Positions 29,200-39,110 of a DNA stretch of 48,614 nucleotides are shown piece by piece. The DNA lies in assembly GCA_905221605.1 (NCBI GenBank), contig CAJNDS010000952.1:1-48614 (forward strand), read 5' to 3'. This DNA is from Symbiodinium natans (lineage: Eukaryota; Sar; Dinophyceae; Suessiales; Symbiodiniaceae). The notes beneath the pieces were generated by a model. The model was given only the letters and a program-made list of their open reading frames with translations. It had not been told where the DNA came from and searched no databases. The translations under genes and the position numbers were made by a program. How positions within the stretch are numbered: position 1 is the stretch's first letter; every line of letters starts with the position of its first letter.

Positions 29200-29340
29200 C
29201 TCCTTTTGGTCTCTTTGAGGTTTGTAGGTTTTTGTGCTTTTCACCGTTGTTTTTTTGCTTCTTTGAGGTTTCTAGGCTGTTTTTGTCTGTACATTGTTTT
29301 TTGCACTGTTGTTTTTTTGCTTCCTTGAGGCTTGTAGGGT
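29200..29340 (+). repeat. T-rich imperfect repeat, three copies
   Basis: ctctttgaggtttgtagg, cttctttgaggtttctagg and cttccttgaggcttgtaggg occur at about 29210, 29258 and 29319, each after a T run. The plus frame here is Phe/Cys-rich and I do not take it as a gene. Confidence 0.65.
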
Positions 29341-29548
29341 TGGTTGTCTGCTTTTGGATACGTTGGTCGTTCTATGACACTTGCTATTGTTGCTTCTTCT
29401 ATCTTGTATATAGGGTTCCTTTCAGCCCGTGGATGTGGGGAGTTTGAAACCCTAAGCCCGAACCCTAAACCCTAAATCCTAAACCCCAAACCCCCCCAAG
29501 CCCTAAACCCTGAGCCCCAACCCCCCAGTTCCCAAGGAGACGGCCGGC

Positions 29549-29620
29549 ATGTGGCTGTCAGGCGCCTTGGACGCCTTCGGGCATGAGGCCAAAAGGAGGG
29601 ACCCTTCTAAGGGACCTTAG
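29549..29620 (+). CDS. Candidate small ORF or terminal exon
   Basis: ATG at 29549 opens MWLSGALDAFGHEAKRRD and ends at a TAG after 23 codons. The acceptor tggctgtcag inside suggests it may be a last exon starting ALDAFGHEA. Confidence 0.35.
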   Translation: MWLSGALDAFGHEAKRRDPSKGP

Positions 29621-29873
29621 GGGTTATTTGGGGGTTCATATACGGGTTAGAAAGATTAAGGGCCCTTCTAGGGACCCCCCTCCTATGCCCGTTAGCTTGG
29701 TGCACTCTAGAGGGGCCTCTGCACTCTGGGAATGCTTCAAGGTTTAGGGGTTGAGGGTTTGGGGTGTGGTATTTCGGGTCGTTTAGACTTACAGTTTTAC
29801 AGGAGTCATAAGGGGATTTGGTGCCCTTGAGGCCTTGCTTCGTTTTGGCGGCTTTGTACGGAAAGTTCAACAT
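29607..29873 (-). CDS. 88-codon ORF, doubtful
   Basis: The frame opens MLNFPYKAAKTKQGLKG and crosses telomere-like units (TPNPQPLN). It is not clearly coding throughout. Confidence 0.27.
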   Translation of the reverse strand: MLNFPYKAAKTKQGLKGTKSPYDSCKTVSLNDPKYHTPNPQPLNLEAFPECRGPSRVHQANGHRRGVPRRALNLSNPYMNPQITPKVP

Positions 29874-30196
29874 GGGCTCTAGTGGTTGAGGCCAAGCAGG
29901 GGCTCTAGGGCCACCCCGGGTTTCCCCACAAACCTTGGCAGAAAAAGGAAGCTCCCCAACCTCTAAGGGTAGGGTTTAGGGTTCAGGGTCAGGGTTCAGG
30001 GTTCAGGGTTTAGGGTTTAGGGTATGCCCTTAATATGGTCCCTTACGTTCTTGAAATGGTTCTGAAGCATGGGCCTCACAATGCCCCCTGCAATTACAGT
30101 TAAGATCTAGAATTTAAGGAAAACTCCCTCGTTTCATTCAAGGGTCTTGCTTGTCCACATAACTTAAAACTATCAGGTGTTTCTGGTCTTTGGCAG

Positions 30197-30381
30197 TCCA
30201 CGAACCTCTGTTCGACCTTGATCAGCCCGTTTTCAGCCGACTCACAAAACTCTCATGCGGCTTCTTTGAAAATCCTACGCAACCTCTACAGCCCGTCAAT
30301 GTAAGTCCCAGAACCTTGATTGAAACTCTGAGCCCTGGCAAGCCACAAAATTCGAACAGCAAAAACCCAGAAGAATCTTAA
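30197..30381 (+). CDS. Two-exon gene segment with consensus splice sites
   Basis: The acceptor gtttctggtctttggcag precedes HEPLFDLDQPVFSRLTKL and SCGFFENPTQPLQPVN, ending at the consensus donor GTAAGT (30301). A 42-base intron joins it in phase 0 to 30343-30381 (PQNSNSKNPEES and a TAA). The first exon is among the best-supported in the window. A related sequence, cctcatgtagcctctagagcccatcaat, follows at 30441, suggesting a local duplication of the exon end. Confidence 0.62.
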
Positions 30382-30561
30382 AGCCCCAGCCCTAGACAGG
30401 TTAAACAACACGCCCGACAAAGACGCACAGACGCACAGAAACCTCATGTAGCCTCTAGAGCCCATCAATCGCCACAGAAGAATCCCAAAAGCAAAAAACT
30501 TCTACGCTAAACCCTAAACCCTAAACTCTAAACCCTAAACCTTAAACCCTGAACCCTAAAC

Positions 30562-30626
30562 CCCAAATTCTCTGCCTCCCCGGAGTCCAACTCCGCTTTG
30601 AGCTTTTCGGTCTGCAGAGGAGGCCG
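30562..30626 (-). CDS. Candidate internal exon, coiled-coil-like
   Basis: The acceptor cctccccgaaaaag precedes RPPLQTEKLKAELDSGEAEN, ending GG before GTTTAGGG. The charged heptad-like pattern and codon bias support it. Confidence 0.53.
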
Positions 30627-30896
30627 CTTTTTCGGGGAGGATCAGAGCTCCCGTAACATTCAACCGCAGCCCCCTAGCCCCTAACACTAAAGTAGTCCCA
30701 TTATACAGTTATAGTAGAGTATATGTGGGGGTGGGATTTGCTATGAGGGGATGAGGGTGTAATATTAGGTGGAAGGGATTAAGTTTACGGTGTTGTCACT
30801 AACCCCAAACCCAAACCTCTAAACATGACATCCGGAGCCTAACAGCCCTGAAGCTCCAAGAGCCTAAACCCCAACCCCTTCTCGAAACCCCGCGAG

Positions 30897-30920
30897 CACG
30901 AGACCAAGCGTAGATGCGCG
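30897..30920 (+). CDS. Candidate mini exon
   Basis: Eight codons HETKRRCA lie between the acceptor cgaaaccccgcgag and the donor GTAGGGTTT. It is too short to be sure. Confidence 0.28.
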
Positions 30921-31300
30921 GTAGGGTTTAAAGACTGAGGCTTTAAGTGCTAGGGAGATTTTCTAGACAGAGTTGACCCCCCTCCCTGCATAGGCTTTCC
31001 AGAGAGAATAGACATTCTATAAGAACGGGGTGTGAGATGGGCACTCATTTCTTTCTCTTCGCTGTTCTGACCTCGATAAGGAAGATGCCCTGATCACATT
31101 CCCTTTCCTCGGCTAAAGAGCGCCCTGCCCCCCCCCCCCCCCAATTACAAACCATATATCAGTAATGTCAGTATCAAATAGTATTAGGGCCGATAAAGTG
31201 CCCAATGTATGAAGGGCACTACACTTCAACGACAACCGGAACCACAGGTCCTTCGGGGGCTTTCGGGGAGGAGTACCAGGCTCACCTAGACCCAGGGGAG

Positions 31301-31402
31301 CAAACTAGGAATATAGAGGGTGCCCTTTTTGGTTTTAAGGGGGTGATCAAAAAACCCCAACCCTAAAAGAAAGGAAAATAAGGGCCTACTCCGCGTCCTA
31401 GA
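31301..31402 (+). repeat. Dispersed element, copy one of two
   Basis: gaatatagagggtgcccttttt, a weak inverted partner aaaggaaaataagggcctact and tcctagac are shared with 39111-39212. The two copies differ in their middle parts. Confidence 0.55.
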
Positions 31403-31406
31403 CACC

Positions 31407-32073
31407 TTAGGCAAGCTTCGGGGGCCGATGCACTGCTGCGAGGAGAAAGGCCGAGTCCATCGCCAGGCTGACGCTCGCGGTGAAATCTTTGCCAGCAAGG
31501 TCAGCAATGTGGGTGGACGTGATGCTGCCACGGTTCCAGCTGTCCAATTAAGCCAAGAAGCGACCTGATTTGAAGTGTTGAAGTGTTAAATGCCAGTGCC
31601 AGGCAGAAGTGCGGCAGAAGTGTGAACAGAGGTGATGCGGCGTGTAACACCATATGCAGTTCATGTGGCGTGGGTGCTCTTCAAACGCTGCTGCCCACCT
31701 CTGAAAAGTCTGATATATCCACGTCTCTTGGGCAGTGCTGCTACCTCCATTGGCCAAAAAGGGTTCAGTGTTTCGCGACCTCTCCCCTTCTTGCCATCGT
31801 TGCCTTAGGGCAGGAAACCCATGCCAAGCCCTTGTGAAGCTCCAAATCCAGAGGGTCAAAGTAACAACATCCCAAACTCGACTTCAATACCTTTAAAGCT
31901 CCAACGGCCCAAACTTTATGGAACCTCAAGCTCCCTGAAGCCTTGGGACTGCTCGGGAAAGGTGGGGGGTTCAGCAATCCCCCTCTCCCCCCCTCTCCCC
32001 CCCCACCCCCAAACGGCCTCGTCGAGGTAGCCGTGAATCTTGGCCTTGAGCGCCAGTGCCGGCTTGGAGTCCC
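31407..32073 (-). CDS. Split gene, MIT-like helix followed by an unknown C-terminal domain
   Basis: Exon 32073-32015 reads DSKPALALKAKIHGYLDEA, very like the third helix of MIT domains (LxAKIxxYLxEA) and like the exon at 23.65 kb. It ends before GTTTGGGG. Exon 31948-31925 (SQGFRELE) follows in phase after the acceptor cacctttcccgagcag. Exon 31803-31651 (QRWQEGERSRNTEPFLAN, TWIYQTFQRWAAAFEEHP) joins in phase to 31539-31407, GSITSTHIADLAGKDFTASV, ending in a TAA. The link 31925 to 31803 is not proven in phase and may miss an exon. If it binds ESCRT-III like other MIT proteins, it would act on membrane trafficking; that is inference. Confidence 0.55.
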
Positions 32074-32243
32074 CTTGGCCTCGGCACCCCCAAAACCGAA
32101 GGGCTTTCTATGGGTTTAGTGTATTTCACAATCCCACCGTTACTACCCTGCAGCACGAAGAAAAGGGCGAAGCAAGGCTCATTTCAGGCTTGATGGCCAC
32201 ATTCTTTGTGGTAGCATGGGTCCCATGAAACCATCCGCAAACC

Positions 32244-32417
32244 CTAGAGCAAGGTCCCTGGCCTTCGAGGACGGAGCTTTTCTTGCCAGACCGTCGTAGG
32301 ATCTTGCAATGCTACATCTCGAATCTGAAGGCCCTGTGAGCGATGTTTGAATTGAGTGTCGTCAGGGCCACAGAGCTGCTCAATCCTTCCCAGTTGCTTC
32401 AGCAGGCTCACTGGCAT
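32244..32417 (-). CDS. 57-residue ORF with ATG, unknown
   Basis: ATG at 32417 opens MPVSLLKQLGRIEQLCGPD and runs through QGLQIRDVALQDPTTVWQ to a TAG. It looks convincingly coding and hydrophilic, and could be the last exon of a longer gene or a first exon of the gene downstream. Confidence 0.48.
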   Translation of the reverse strand: MPVSLLKQLGRIEQLCGPDDTQFKHRSQGLQIRDVALQDPTTVWQEKLRPRRPGTLL

Positions 32418-32696
32418 CCTAGGCCCTCCCTCTCGCCCCCTGCACGCTAAACCCTAAAGCCCTAAAGCCCTAAAAACCCCAAGAACCCTAAACCCTAAAC
32501 CCTTAAACCCTAAAACCCTGCTGCAGATCATGGGGGTAGGGGCCCGTGCCCAGGGCCGGCATCACCTTCAGTAGGAACCTGCCGAGTGTGAGTGTGAGTG
32601 GCGCTTGCAAACCCTTAAGACCCCCAAACAAGCCAGTAGTAAGAAGAGAGTGAAATTGTACACGTATGTATGTGTGCTTATATAAATATGTATTAC

Positions 32697-33041
32697 ATAC
32701 AAAATCTTTTGAGTGGTCTGGGGAAAGACATCTAGGGCAGCGCCATTTCGGTGCCTTGCTGAGACGGATTCCGGGGGCGTCAGATGTTGAGGTCTTAGTG
32801 TGGATGAGGGCATAGGGATCTTCGGGTTAGGGTTGAGGGTTCGGGCTTACTCGAGATTGGGGACTTTAGGCTTAGGGCTTGGTGGCTTTTGGGCTCCGAA
32901 TTTTCGGGTTTATGGAATTCAGGGCCAGGGTTTAGGTTTTTGGGTTTAGGGCCCAAACATAAAGCCAGAGAGGAATTGAAATGACCCTCCCTCACCCCCC
33001 CAAGATAGAAGTGAAGCTTTAGATCCTCAACCCGAAGTTCC
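32697..33041 (-). CDS. Two-exon gene segment
   Basis: Exon 33041-32996 reads ELRVEDLKLHFYLGG before the consensus donor GTGAGG. It joins in phase 0 to 32819-32697 (PSSTLRPQHLTPPESVSA, LDVFPQTTQKILY) before GTAATA. The 176-base intron is made largely of TTTAGGG-like units. The family is not recognised. Confidence 0.48.
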
Positions 33042-33411
33042 CTCAATCCTTAAACCCTTGAACAATAAATCCTAAACCCTGAACACCAAGACTTCGTGTC
33101 TGCTTGACCCTAATTCAGGAGCCTACATCAGCAACAAAAGTTATCCCCCTTAATGATACAGTTGCGTATACATTATCACTACCTAGAATACAAACTCAAA
33201 CCAACTTGGCCCGGGCCTTCATGGAAAAACATGCCCAGACATGAGCCTATGAAACCCCGAACCCGAAACCGCCAAAAGGAAGAACACAAGTATCGCAAGG
33301 GCCTACCCTAAACCCTACACCCTAAACCCGAAACACCCTAAAGCCTAGACCCTAAACCCAAAACCCTAAACCCTACACCCGACCCAGGGTAGGCTCGCGG
33401 GGCCGCAAGTT

Positions 33412-33477
33412 CTAGACCCCAAATGGCCGGAGGCACTGCAGACCCGCATAGAACTTGTCCTCGGTTGCGAGAGGCCA
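33412..33477 (-). CDS. Candidate terminal exon
   Basis: After the acceptor catgaaccaccaag the minus strand reads WPLATEDKFYAGLQCLRPFG and V, then TAG. Codon bias is good. The acceptor lies within the arm of the hairpin element that begins at 33477, so the element may have supplied the splice site. Confidence 0.57.
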   Translation of the reverse strand, partial: WPLATEDKFYAGLQCLRPFGV

Positions 33478-33782
33478 CTTGGTGGTTCATGGGTACGTAG
33501 AACCCCATTTTGGGTTTAGGGTTAGGGTTAGAAACCGGTTATAAGTCTACTCATAACCCACTTAGAGGACTTAGGGGGGCTATTACGTGCAGGTATAGAC
33601 TGGGGTTAGAAGGTACCTCGAGGGGTGGCGCGGAGAGAAATGACAGGTTGCCTTCACTTCCTCGAACTTCCTATGACTCCGAAAGGTACTTGGAGGTTCA
33701 GGGTACTCCTAACGACAGTTATAGCTGTACTTCGAAGCTCCCTAAGTCAACTAGACTTGTAATTGGGCCTCCAAGTTACCCC
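33477..33782. mobile_element. Two adjacent hairpin elements of the TACTTGGAGG family
   Basis: The first copy (from 33477) shares about 90 bases with 44097-44180, including ctacncataaccnactnagaggactt. The second (33683-33782) has GGTACTTGGAGGTTCAGG and the inverted end CCTCCAAGTTACC. No coding capacity is seen. Confidence 0.62.
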
Positions 33783-34172
33783 CCCCCCCAAACGAAACCC
33801 TGCGCTGGGTAGATGGTCAGCATTGTGTTCATGAGCATGTTCTGCAGCAAGGGCTCTGCTGCACCTAGCAACCCTAAACCCTACCCTTCCTCAGCCGGTG
33901 GTCGACAAAGGTTAAGTGCAAGCTGCTAGAACAGACCCGAAGCTGGAACTTGGGAGACGGGAAGGGGAAAGCAGTTGAACAACAAACCTTCTTGCGGTGC
34001 GAGGTGTATATGATGACCTAGTTGAACTCTAGGACTCTAGGAAATTCTCCTGAGTACAACAGCCTGAGCTATACTTGGGGCTTCTATGAGGCGTTGTTCT
34101 GAAACCTAAACCCCTTCTTCGGGACTCTTCGCTTTGAGGAACCTACTCTTACGGAGACTTCAAGAATTTGGA

Positions 34173-34427
34173 TCAACTCTTATGAACTGTCAAAGAGCCT
34201 GTGCGCACCCCAGGAGTGCAGAGAGATACCCCAAACCTAGAGCATGATGGGCTGAGGGCTGGTGTGGGATCTCGAGTTTTGGCCCTAGGCGTCGGCCCCT
34301 TCTGGCTTGCCTTCCCCTGACATTCCTCACGCTGAGCCCCAAGCGTAGGCACGAGCTCGGTCGCCTTGTTGGCACAGCTCCTCACAGGCAGCCGAGACCC
34401 TCGGCCTCCTAATATAGGGGCCTTCAT
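34173..34427 (-). CDS. 84-codon ORF, basic and Pro/Ser-rich
   Basis: ATG at 34427 opens MKAPILGGRGSRLPVRSC and continues through NKATELVPTLGAQREECQG. A GTTTGGGG donor after SPSCSR (near 34236) could end the exon early. The N-terminal half looks coding. Confidence 0.42.
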   Translation of the reverse strand: MKAPILGGRGSRLPVRSCANKATELVPTLGAQREECQGKASQKGPTPRAKTRDPTPALSPSCSRFGVSLCTPGVRTGSLTVHKS

Positions 34428-34531
34428 AATTAGGACAGGGTTTTGGGGGTTCTTCTAGTGTGTTTATACAAGGGCATTAGTAATAATTCCAAACCCTATG
34501 GTAAACTCTCAACCCTAAGCCCTTTGAAGCT

Positions 34532-34777
34532 CTAAAGCCCGGGAGCCCTCCTCAAGCCCAAGCTCCGAAACCTGTAGAGAAACCGCTTCGACCCAAGATC
34601 CCAGAAACCCAGCATGCAAAGTACCTTAGACTCTGACCATCTAACAGACGTGAGAATCATAATCGTAGGAGTCCTAGTAGCAGTATGACCACGAGACGCA
34701 AGAGCAGTCACAAGAGGTACAGGGCAAAAGGGAGAAAGGCCTTGGAAGTCGCAAGGAATTGACAAATACATCCGCAA
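34532..34777 (-). CDS. 81-codon ORF, uncertain
   Basis: ATG at 34777 opens MRMYLSIPCDFQGLSPFC, with a hydrophobic N-terminal third like a signal sequence, and runs to a TGA near the repeat. No splice support was found. Confidence 0.3.
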   Translation of the reverse strand: MRMYLSIPCDFQGLSPFCPVPLVTALASRGHTATRTPTIMILTSVRWSESKVLCMLGFWDLGSKRFLYRFRSLGLRRAPGL

Positions 34778-34849
34778 TAGCGGACTGAAGCAGAACCCCG
34801 CAACTAACCCCGTGATTATGGACCTACCCTACATCCTGAACCCTGAACC

Positions 34850-34963
34850 CTAAACCCAAAAGCCGAAAACAGCACAAGAAACAGCCCTCCAAGCCATCCT
34901 CCCGGCCTTGCCCTCCTTGATCAGCGCCTCGCCCTCGTAGACGAGGCGCCGGACCTCAGGGTC
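34850..34963 (-). CDS. Candidate terminal exon, strong codon bias
   Basis: The acceptor gactcgcttgctgagtcaggtcacccag type signal (aggtcacccag) precedes DPEVRRLVYEGEALIKEGKA, then GRMAWRAVSCAVFGFWV and a TAG in GGGTTTAGGG. The first 23 codons nearly all end in C or G. A donor GTTTCT after WRA is an alternative. Confidence 0.57.
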   Translation of the reverse strand, partial: DPEVRRLVYEGEALIKEGKAGRMAWRAVSCAVFGFWV

Positions 34964-35150
34964 CTGGGTGACCTGACTCGCTTGCTGACTCGTCGCATTG
35001 TCTTTTTCTGTTGCTTGGTTGCTTTGAGGGATTTAAGGGTTTGAGGGTTTGAGGCGTGAGGGGTGTAAGTGTTTAGGAGTGTAGGATGCTCCCAGCCCTA
35101 CTCGAATTTCCCAAAGCCTTTGGAGCGAGTCGGGGCTCAGCTGCTTTCAG

Positions 35151-35279
35151 GGCAGAGGATGGGCATGCCTTGTGGTTTCGAGCTTGCCCGTTGCCGCTCA
35201 AAGGTTGCAGCAAGCAAGCCCTGAGCTTGAAACACTAGCTCCCAAACCTTTCAGCCCCAGACCCCCCCCCGTCCCCTAA
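35151..35279 (+). CDS. Candidate terminal exon
   Basis: The strong acceptor ggggctcagctgctttcag precedes GRGWACLVVSSLPVAAQ and RLQQASPELETLAPKP, reaching a TAA in CCCTAAA. It spans 42 codons. The family is not recognised. Confidence 0.53.
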   Translation, partial: GRGWACLVVSSLPVAAQRLQQASPELETLAPKPFSPRPPPVP

Positions 35280-35642
35280 ATACCATCCAGCACAGCGTAC
35301 TCTCCCCGCAAGGTCTGGAGCCCTAAGCCCTAAACCCTACTCGCCCCCCCTCCCCCCCACCTTAATAGGATCTAGCACAGGGTACTCGAACAAGAAGCCT
35401 CCCCCAAACCCTAAACCCCAAACGTAGATAGGGTTTTGCGGGTTGTTACAAAAGAACCATAACGGAATGTTTTTCGTAGTTCTTCCGACCCCTATACTAT
35501 GGCCCCAAACCCCAAACCCTATAATTACCCATAAGGGAATATTACTAGTAATCAGTCCGACACCAAAATTAAGGGGTATAACTACAAAGGGGCCAACCCT
35601 AAACCCCTAAACCCTAAACCCTAAACCCTAAACCCTATATTG

Positions 35643-35736
35643 CTAGTAACTATTCCGACCCCAAGAAGCAGAGGGGTCTGGGAAAGCTCCAATGCCTGCC
35701 TCGGCCATGGCGTTAGCCTCGGCGCAGAACACGCTT
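35643..35736 (-). CDS. Candidate terminal exon
   Basis: After the acceptor accctatgcaag the minus strand reads SVFCAEANAMAEAGIGAFPD and then a TAG at 35645-35643. The tail overlaps a dispersed-element fragment (ctagtaactattccgacccc). Confidence 0.45.
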
Positions 35737-35917
35737 CTTGCATAGGGTGTAGGGTTCAGGGTTTGGTACATTTAGGGTTTAGGGTGTAGGGTTTAGGCTT
35801 AGTTGAGGGTTTAGGGTTGAAGTAGGGTGTCGGGTTTAGGGTGGAGGGTTTAGGGTTGGTGCATTTAGGGTTCTTGAAGGTCCATTGTTGAGGTTTTTCA
35901 AGAGGCTTTCGCACTAC

Positions 35918-35960
35918 GCATTTTTTGGAGTAGTCTCTGTTGAATTGCTCGAGCAGCGCC
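35918..35960 (-). CDS. Candidate internal exon
   Basis: The acceptor gagcccctgatcag precedes ALLEQFNRDYSKKC, before GTAGTG. If not spliced there, the frame remains open into a Pro/Lys tail translated from CCCTAAA units. Confidence 0.47.
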
Positions 35961-36075
35961 CTGATCAGGGGCTCAGGATTTCAGGGGGTTCATTTTTTAT
36001 CTGTGTCCTAATTTGATTTAAGGGAATATTCCTTCGTCACGGGGCGCTGGGGTCTTTTTGCAGGAGCTCAGGGTT

Positions 36076-36290
36076 TCAGGGTGTTAGTCGGGTGTATAGG
36101 GGGTTTAAATAGACTGCCGACGGCCTTGACCTACAGTCCTCAGTTCCGCGAAGTCTTGAAAACATCCCCTCTGTCGTATCAAAACCCACATCGAGGTCAT
36201 AAACAGAAGTTACTTCATACCAAAACCACAAAGCCACCACGCTCTCTCCATGAAGCAAGTACTACAGTTGGGGTCGAAACAATGACCTAA
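36076..36290. CDS. Exon-like segment open on both strands
   Basis: Minus 36258-36076 reads SVVALWFWYEVTSVYDLDVG. Plus 36081-36290 reads FREVLKTSPLSYQNPHRG and on to a TGA. Either could be real. The plus frame starts after stops supplied by the repeat. Confidence 0.32.
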
Positions 36291-36396
36291 GCGTTCTCTT
36301 CCCTCCAAACCCCCTACATATTTTGACTTTGAACCAGCCACAATTCACCCTTTTTCTACATGACCCGAGCCCCCACAAAGAAGCCCTGAACCCTTA

Positions 36397-36608
36397 TCAC
36401 AATGTAACCAAAGTATAACAATATACACAAACACAAAGTAATCTATAGTAATAAAGTAATGAAAAGCAACATAATCTTGCAATAAAGTAATCGATACAAG
36501 CTAGAAGCCTCTGTTTGAACTCCCCCCCCCTTTTTCCCAACGCAGGCCGGGAGCCGAGTTGTCTTCCTTCTGCTTTGCTTTCTCTTCCTGAGCCATCGAG
36601 TGCGAACC
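36397..36608 (-). CDS. Candidate terminal exon with hydrophobic tail
   Basis: An acceptor AAGGTTTAG precedes FALDGSGRESKAEGRQLG and GEFKQRLLACIDYFIARL, then an aromatic tail to a TGA. The tail could be a membrane anchor. The last 25 codons are AT-rich and less certain. Confidence 0.45.
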
Positions 36609-36749
36609 CTAAACCTTGGATTTTAAACAAACCCTAAACCCTAAACTGTAAACCCTAAGGGTTTGGGTTGAAGGGCTACTTGTGGGCTCATGATTAGTTG
36701 TATCCGCGGGTTGTAGTAGAAGTACGGCAACTACAGGTCATTGCTTGTT

Positions 36750-36985
36750 CTAACCCTCTTTCGGGTTCTGAAAAACCTGCTTGTATGTAACTGGTGTATC
36801 CATGGGCTTAGTTGGGCAGCGCTGTTGGCGCCTGATGGCTTTGATTTCCGGACGTAAACCCTCTGGTTCGTAGTAGGGAGTGAAGGATATGGGTACCCGT
36901 ATTAGCGCATAGTCCTTGCGAGGGTTACGGGATAAGAATGCCGACTCAGAACCTGTCAAGATGTCCAAGCCGTCAACCCGAGACC
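36750..36985 (-). CDS. Candidate terminal exon of 77 codons
   Basis: The acceptor GGGCTTAG precedes SRVDGLDILTGSESAFLS, NPRKDYALIRVPISFTPYY and IKAIRRQQRCPTKPMDTP, ending at a TAG. A GTTTTTCAG after TYKQ may end the exon earlier. It is convincing as protein. No family is recognised. Confidence 0.57.
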
Positions 36986-37066
36986 CTAAGCCCGAAATCC
37001 CAAACCCTAAAACCCTAGGCCCTGCAGGCTCAGACCCATGGGCTTCCCAAGCCTTGTGTAATTTGA

Positions 37067-37081
37067 GGGGGGGGGGGGGGG
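37067..37081 (+). repeat. 15-base G homopolymer
   Basis: An uninterrupted G run. Similar runs lie at 19646-19660 (G), 31128-31142 (C), and 46625-46638 (G). Confidence 0.95.
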
Positions 37082-37387
37082 TAAGCAATCATCGGCCCAA
37101 GAAGCTCTTGATTGGGCTTAGTTTTGTGGGGCGTTTAGGGGTTTGGGGTTTGGGTGGTTTAGGATTTCGGGTTTCAGGGCATGGGTAGGGCCACTTGCAA
37201 GCATCGCGCACTGACTAAATCCTCCAAGTACCGCCCTGAATTCAACCTAAGCCAAAACACTCTTGGCTCACAAACCCCCCCACACTCTAGTGAACCGTTA
37301 GTTCCTAAGCACCAACAAACCCTCAACACCATAGACTCTTGCTGTTCAGGAACCTAGCTACCTACGTGCCCCCAATCCGTCTCTGAG

Positions 37388-37463
37388 ATTTCGGCCTTGC
37401 GCCGTGCCCTCCTCCTGCGCCCGTCTTGCGAAAAACGTTGGCTTTCGAGGGCGGCTTGGGGAG
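37388..37463. CDS. Exon-like segment open on both strands
   Basis: The plus strand, after the acceptor ccgtctctgag, reads ISALRRALLLRPSCEKRWLS before GTTATT. The minus strand, after the acceptor acgggcgcag, reads EEGTAQGRNLRDGLGA before GTAGGT. Both have good signals, so only the location is reliable. Confidence 0.37.
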
Positions 37464-37499
37464 GTTATTCGTGGTTAAGGGTGTCAGCGGTCCAGGGCT

Positions 37500-37765
37500 T
37501 TAGCGAGGGTTTGGGTTTATGCAAGATGTCATCGGACGTCCCATGCGAGAAGAACGCAAGAGATCCTTAGCGAAGAAGCTAATTATCAGTTGACTGCAGA
37601 AAACTAAGGAATCACCGCCTTCGCTGTCTGTGGTGTTGGCGGTATAAACCCACAATCGGCAAAGGGCAACTTTTAGATACATTAGCTCGAGGCGAGTACG
37701 GCCATTTAACGACGAAGTCGTACTTGTCACTCGCGTAAAAACAGACTTCAGCCGGTCAGCCTGTG
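37500..37765 (-). CDS. Candidate exon(s), frame uncertain
   Basis: The upstream part reads EVCFYASDKYDFVVKWPYSP in one frame, then possible donor GTATCT. The downstream part reads SEGGDSLVFCSQLIISFFAK in another frame and ends at a TAA. A 50-base intron between them would not keep phase as drawn, so a further site or an indel is needed. Confidence 0.37.
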
Positions 37766-38435
37766 CGCATCTATCGTCATTGGACAGATATAAAGAGAGC
37801 CGGCACTGGTCTGAAATACCTATGACACTTAAGGCCTGGGGTTTGGGCTTAGGGTTTGAGGGCTTCGAGGAGGTTGTGTCCTGCTGGGGAGCGCTTCCGC
37901 TCTGCGGGCGGAGGGGGCACGTGGCCTGCTTCGACGGCCCATAACCCCAAACCCTTAAACCCGAAACCCAAACCCCTAAACTCTCAACCCCTAGCCCCTA
38001 AACTCTCAGCCCTAAGCCCCTAAAGCCCCTTATGCAGCCCTCCGGCCGTGGCCTGAGGCTTTGTTTAGGGTTGAGAGTTTAGAATTGTTTTGGGGGTTGA
38101 GGGTTGCCCCAGACCAAGGTGGAGGGATGCTGGCTGCCAGTCTTTGACGTTCACAGGCCTCCAACCATATACTTGGAGGTTTGAGGGCTGGGTGTCGCAG
38201 GGGTCCAGCAGGGCAAGTGGTTTTACCCTGTTCTAGGAATTTAGAGCCCGACCTATACTGGCGCGCCTGGCGGGCCAGGCGGCGGGTGGGTAGCCAGGCG
38301 GAGGCAGCGGCCTTTCAAAGCCCTCCCCAGCCGCCCAGAACACCGCCTAGATGAACCGTAAGAGCTAAACCCAAAAAAAAACCTTACACCCTGAACCCCT
38401 AGCGCCCTCCTAACCCTAAACCCTAAACCCTAAAC

Positions 38436-38531
38436 CTACATCCCAAACCCAATATCCCTTCCAAGCCCTGAGAGCTCCGACTGAGGCCTCGCCAGGGCGG
38501 CGCCCAGGGCATTGAGCCCGGCGGGCGCATC
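38436..38531 (-). CDS. Candidate terminal exon, strong codon bias
   Basis: The acceptor ccattctgttgctgag precedes DAPAGLNALGAALARPQSEL and then SGLGRDIGFGM and a TAG. The first 20 codons nearly all end in C or G. Confidence 0.57.
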   Translation of the reverse strand, partial: DAPAGLNALGAALARPQSELSGLGRDIGFGM

Positions 38532-39024
38532 CTCAGCAACAGAATGGTTGGAGGGGGGGGTTGGGTTATAGGGTTGAAGGGAGGGAGGGTTTAGGGTTGA
38601 AGGTTTCAGGGTCCAAGGTTTAGGGTTTGGGGGACAGGGTTTAAGGTTCAGGGTTAAGGGTTTAGGATTTTGGAGTTCAGGGCTTAGGGTTTAGAGGGGC
38701 TGTCTTCGGGCCGAAGAAAGGCACTGCTAGGACACTTGACGGAGATGAAGCCCCCAAGCCCCAAGCACTGAACATGCCCTTTCCGAAACCCTGATTTCGA
38801 AAACTCAAAAAGCCGCATCAGACATCATTCGAACCCTAAGCAATCCTTAAACAGATTTTTGGCCCCAAGCCGTGAGCCCCAACGCCTCAAGCCTAAGCCC
38901 AAAGCCCAAAAACCCTAAGCCATCAACCCCAAATGAAACCCGGACAAGCCCTCGAGCTCCCTAAAGCCTAAAGCCTAAAGCCTAAAGCCTAAAGCCAAAC
39001 CCTAAACCCTAAACCTTGCGACCT

Positions 39025-39107
39025 TCAAAAGCCCACAAAACCCCTCAGATCGGCAACGCCGGCTTGGAGGTCATTTGGGTCGACTTACCTCTAGGCCCAA
39101 GAGTCAC
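39025..39107 (-). CDS. Candidate last two exons with a 26-base intron
   Basis: Exon 39107-39089 (VTLGPR) ends at a consensus GTAAGT. The intron 39088-39063 ends tgacctccaag. Exon 39062-39025 reads GVADLRGFVGF and ends at a TGA. The phase agrees. The exons are very short, so this is tentative. Confidence 0.4.
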
Positions 39108-39110
39108 CTC

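Noticed and set aside
29232-29447. 71-codon Phe/Cys-rich plus frame
   Set aside because: It is produced by T-rich imperfect repeats, with no splice or codon-bias support.
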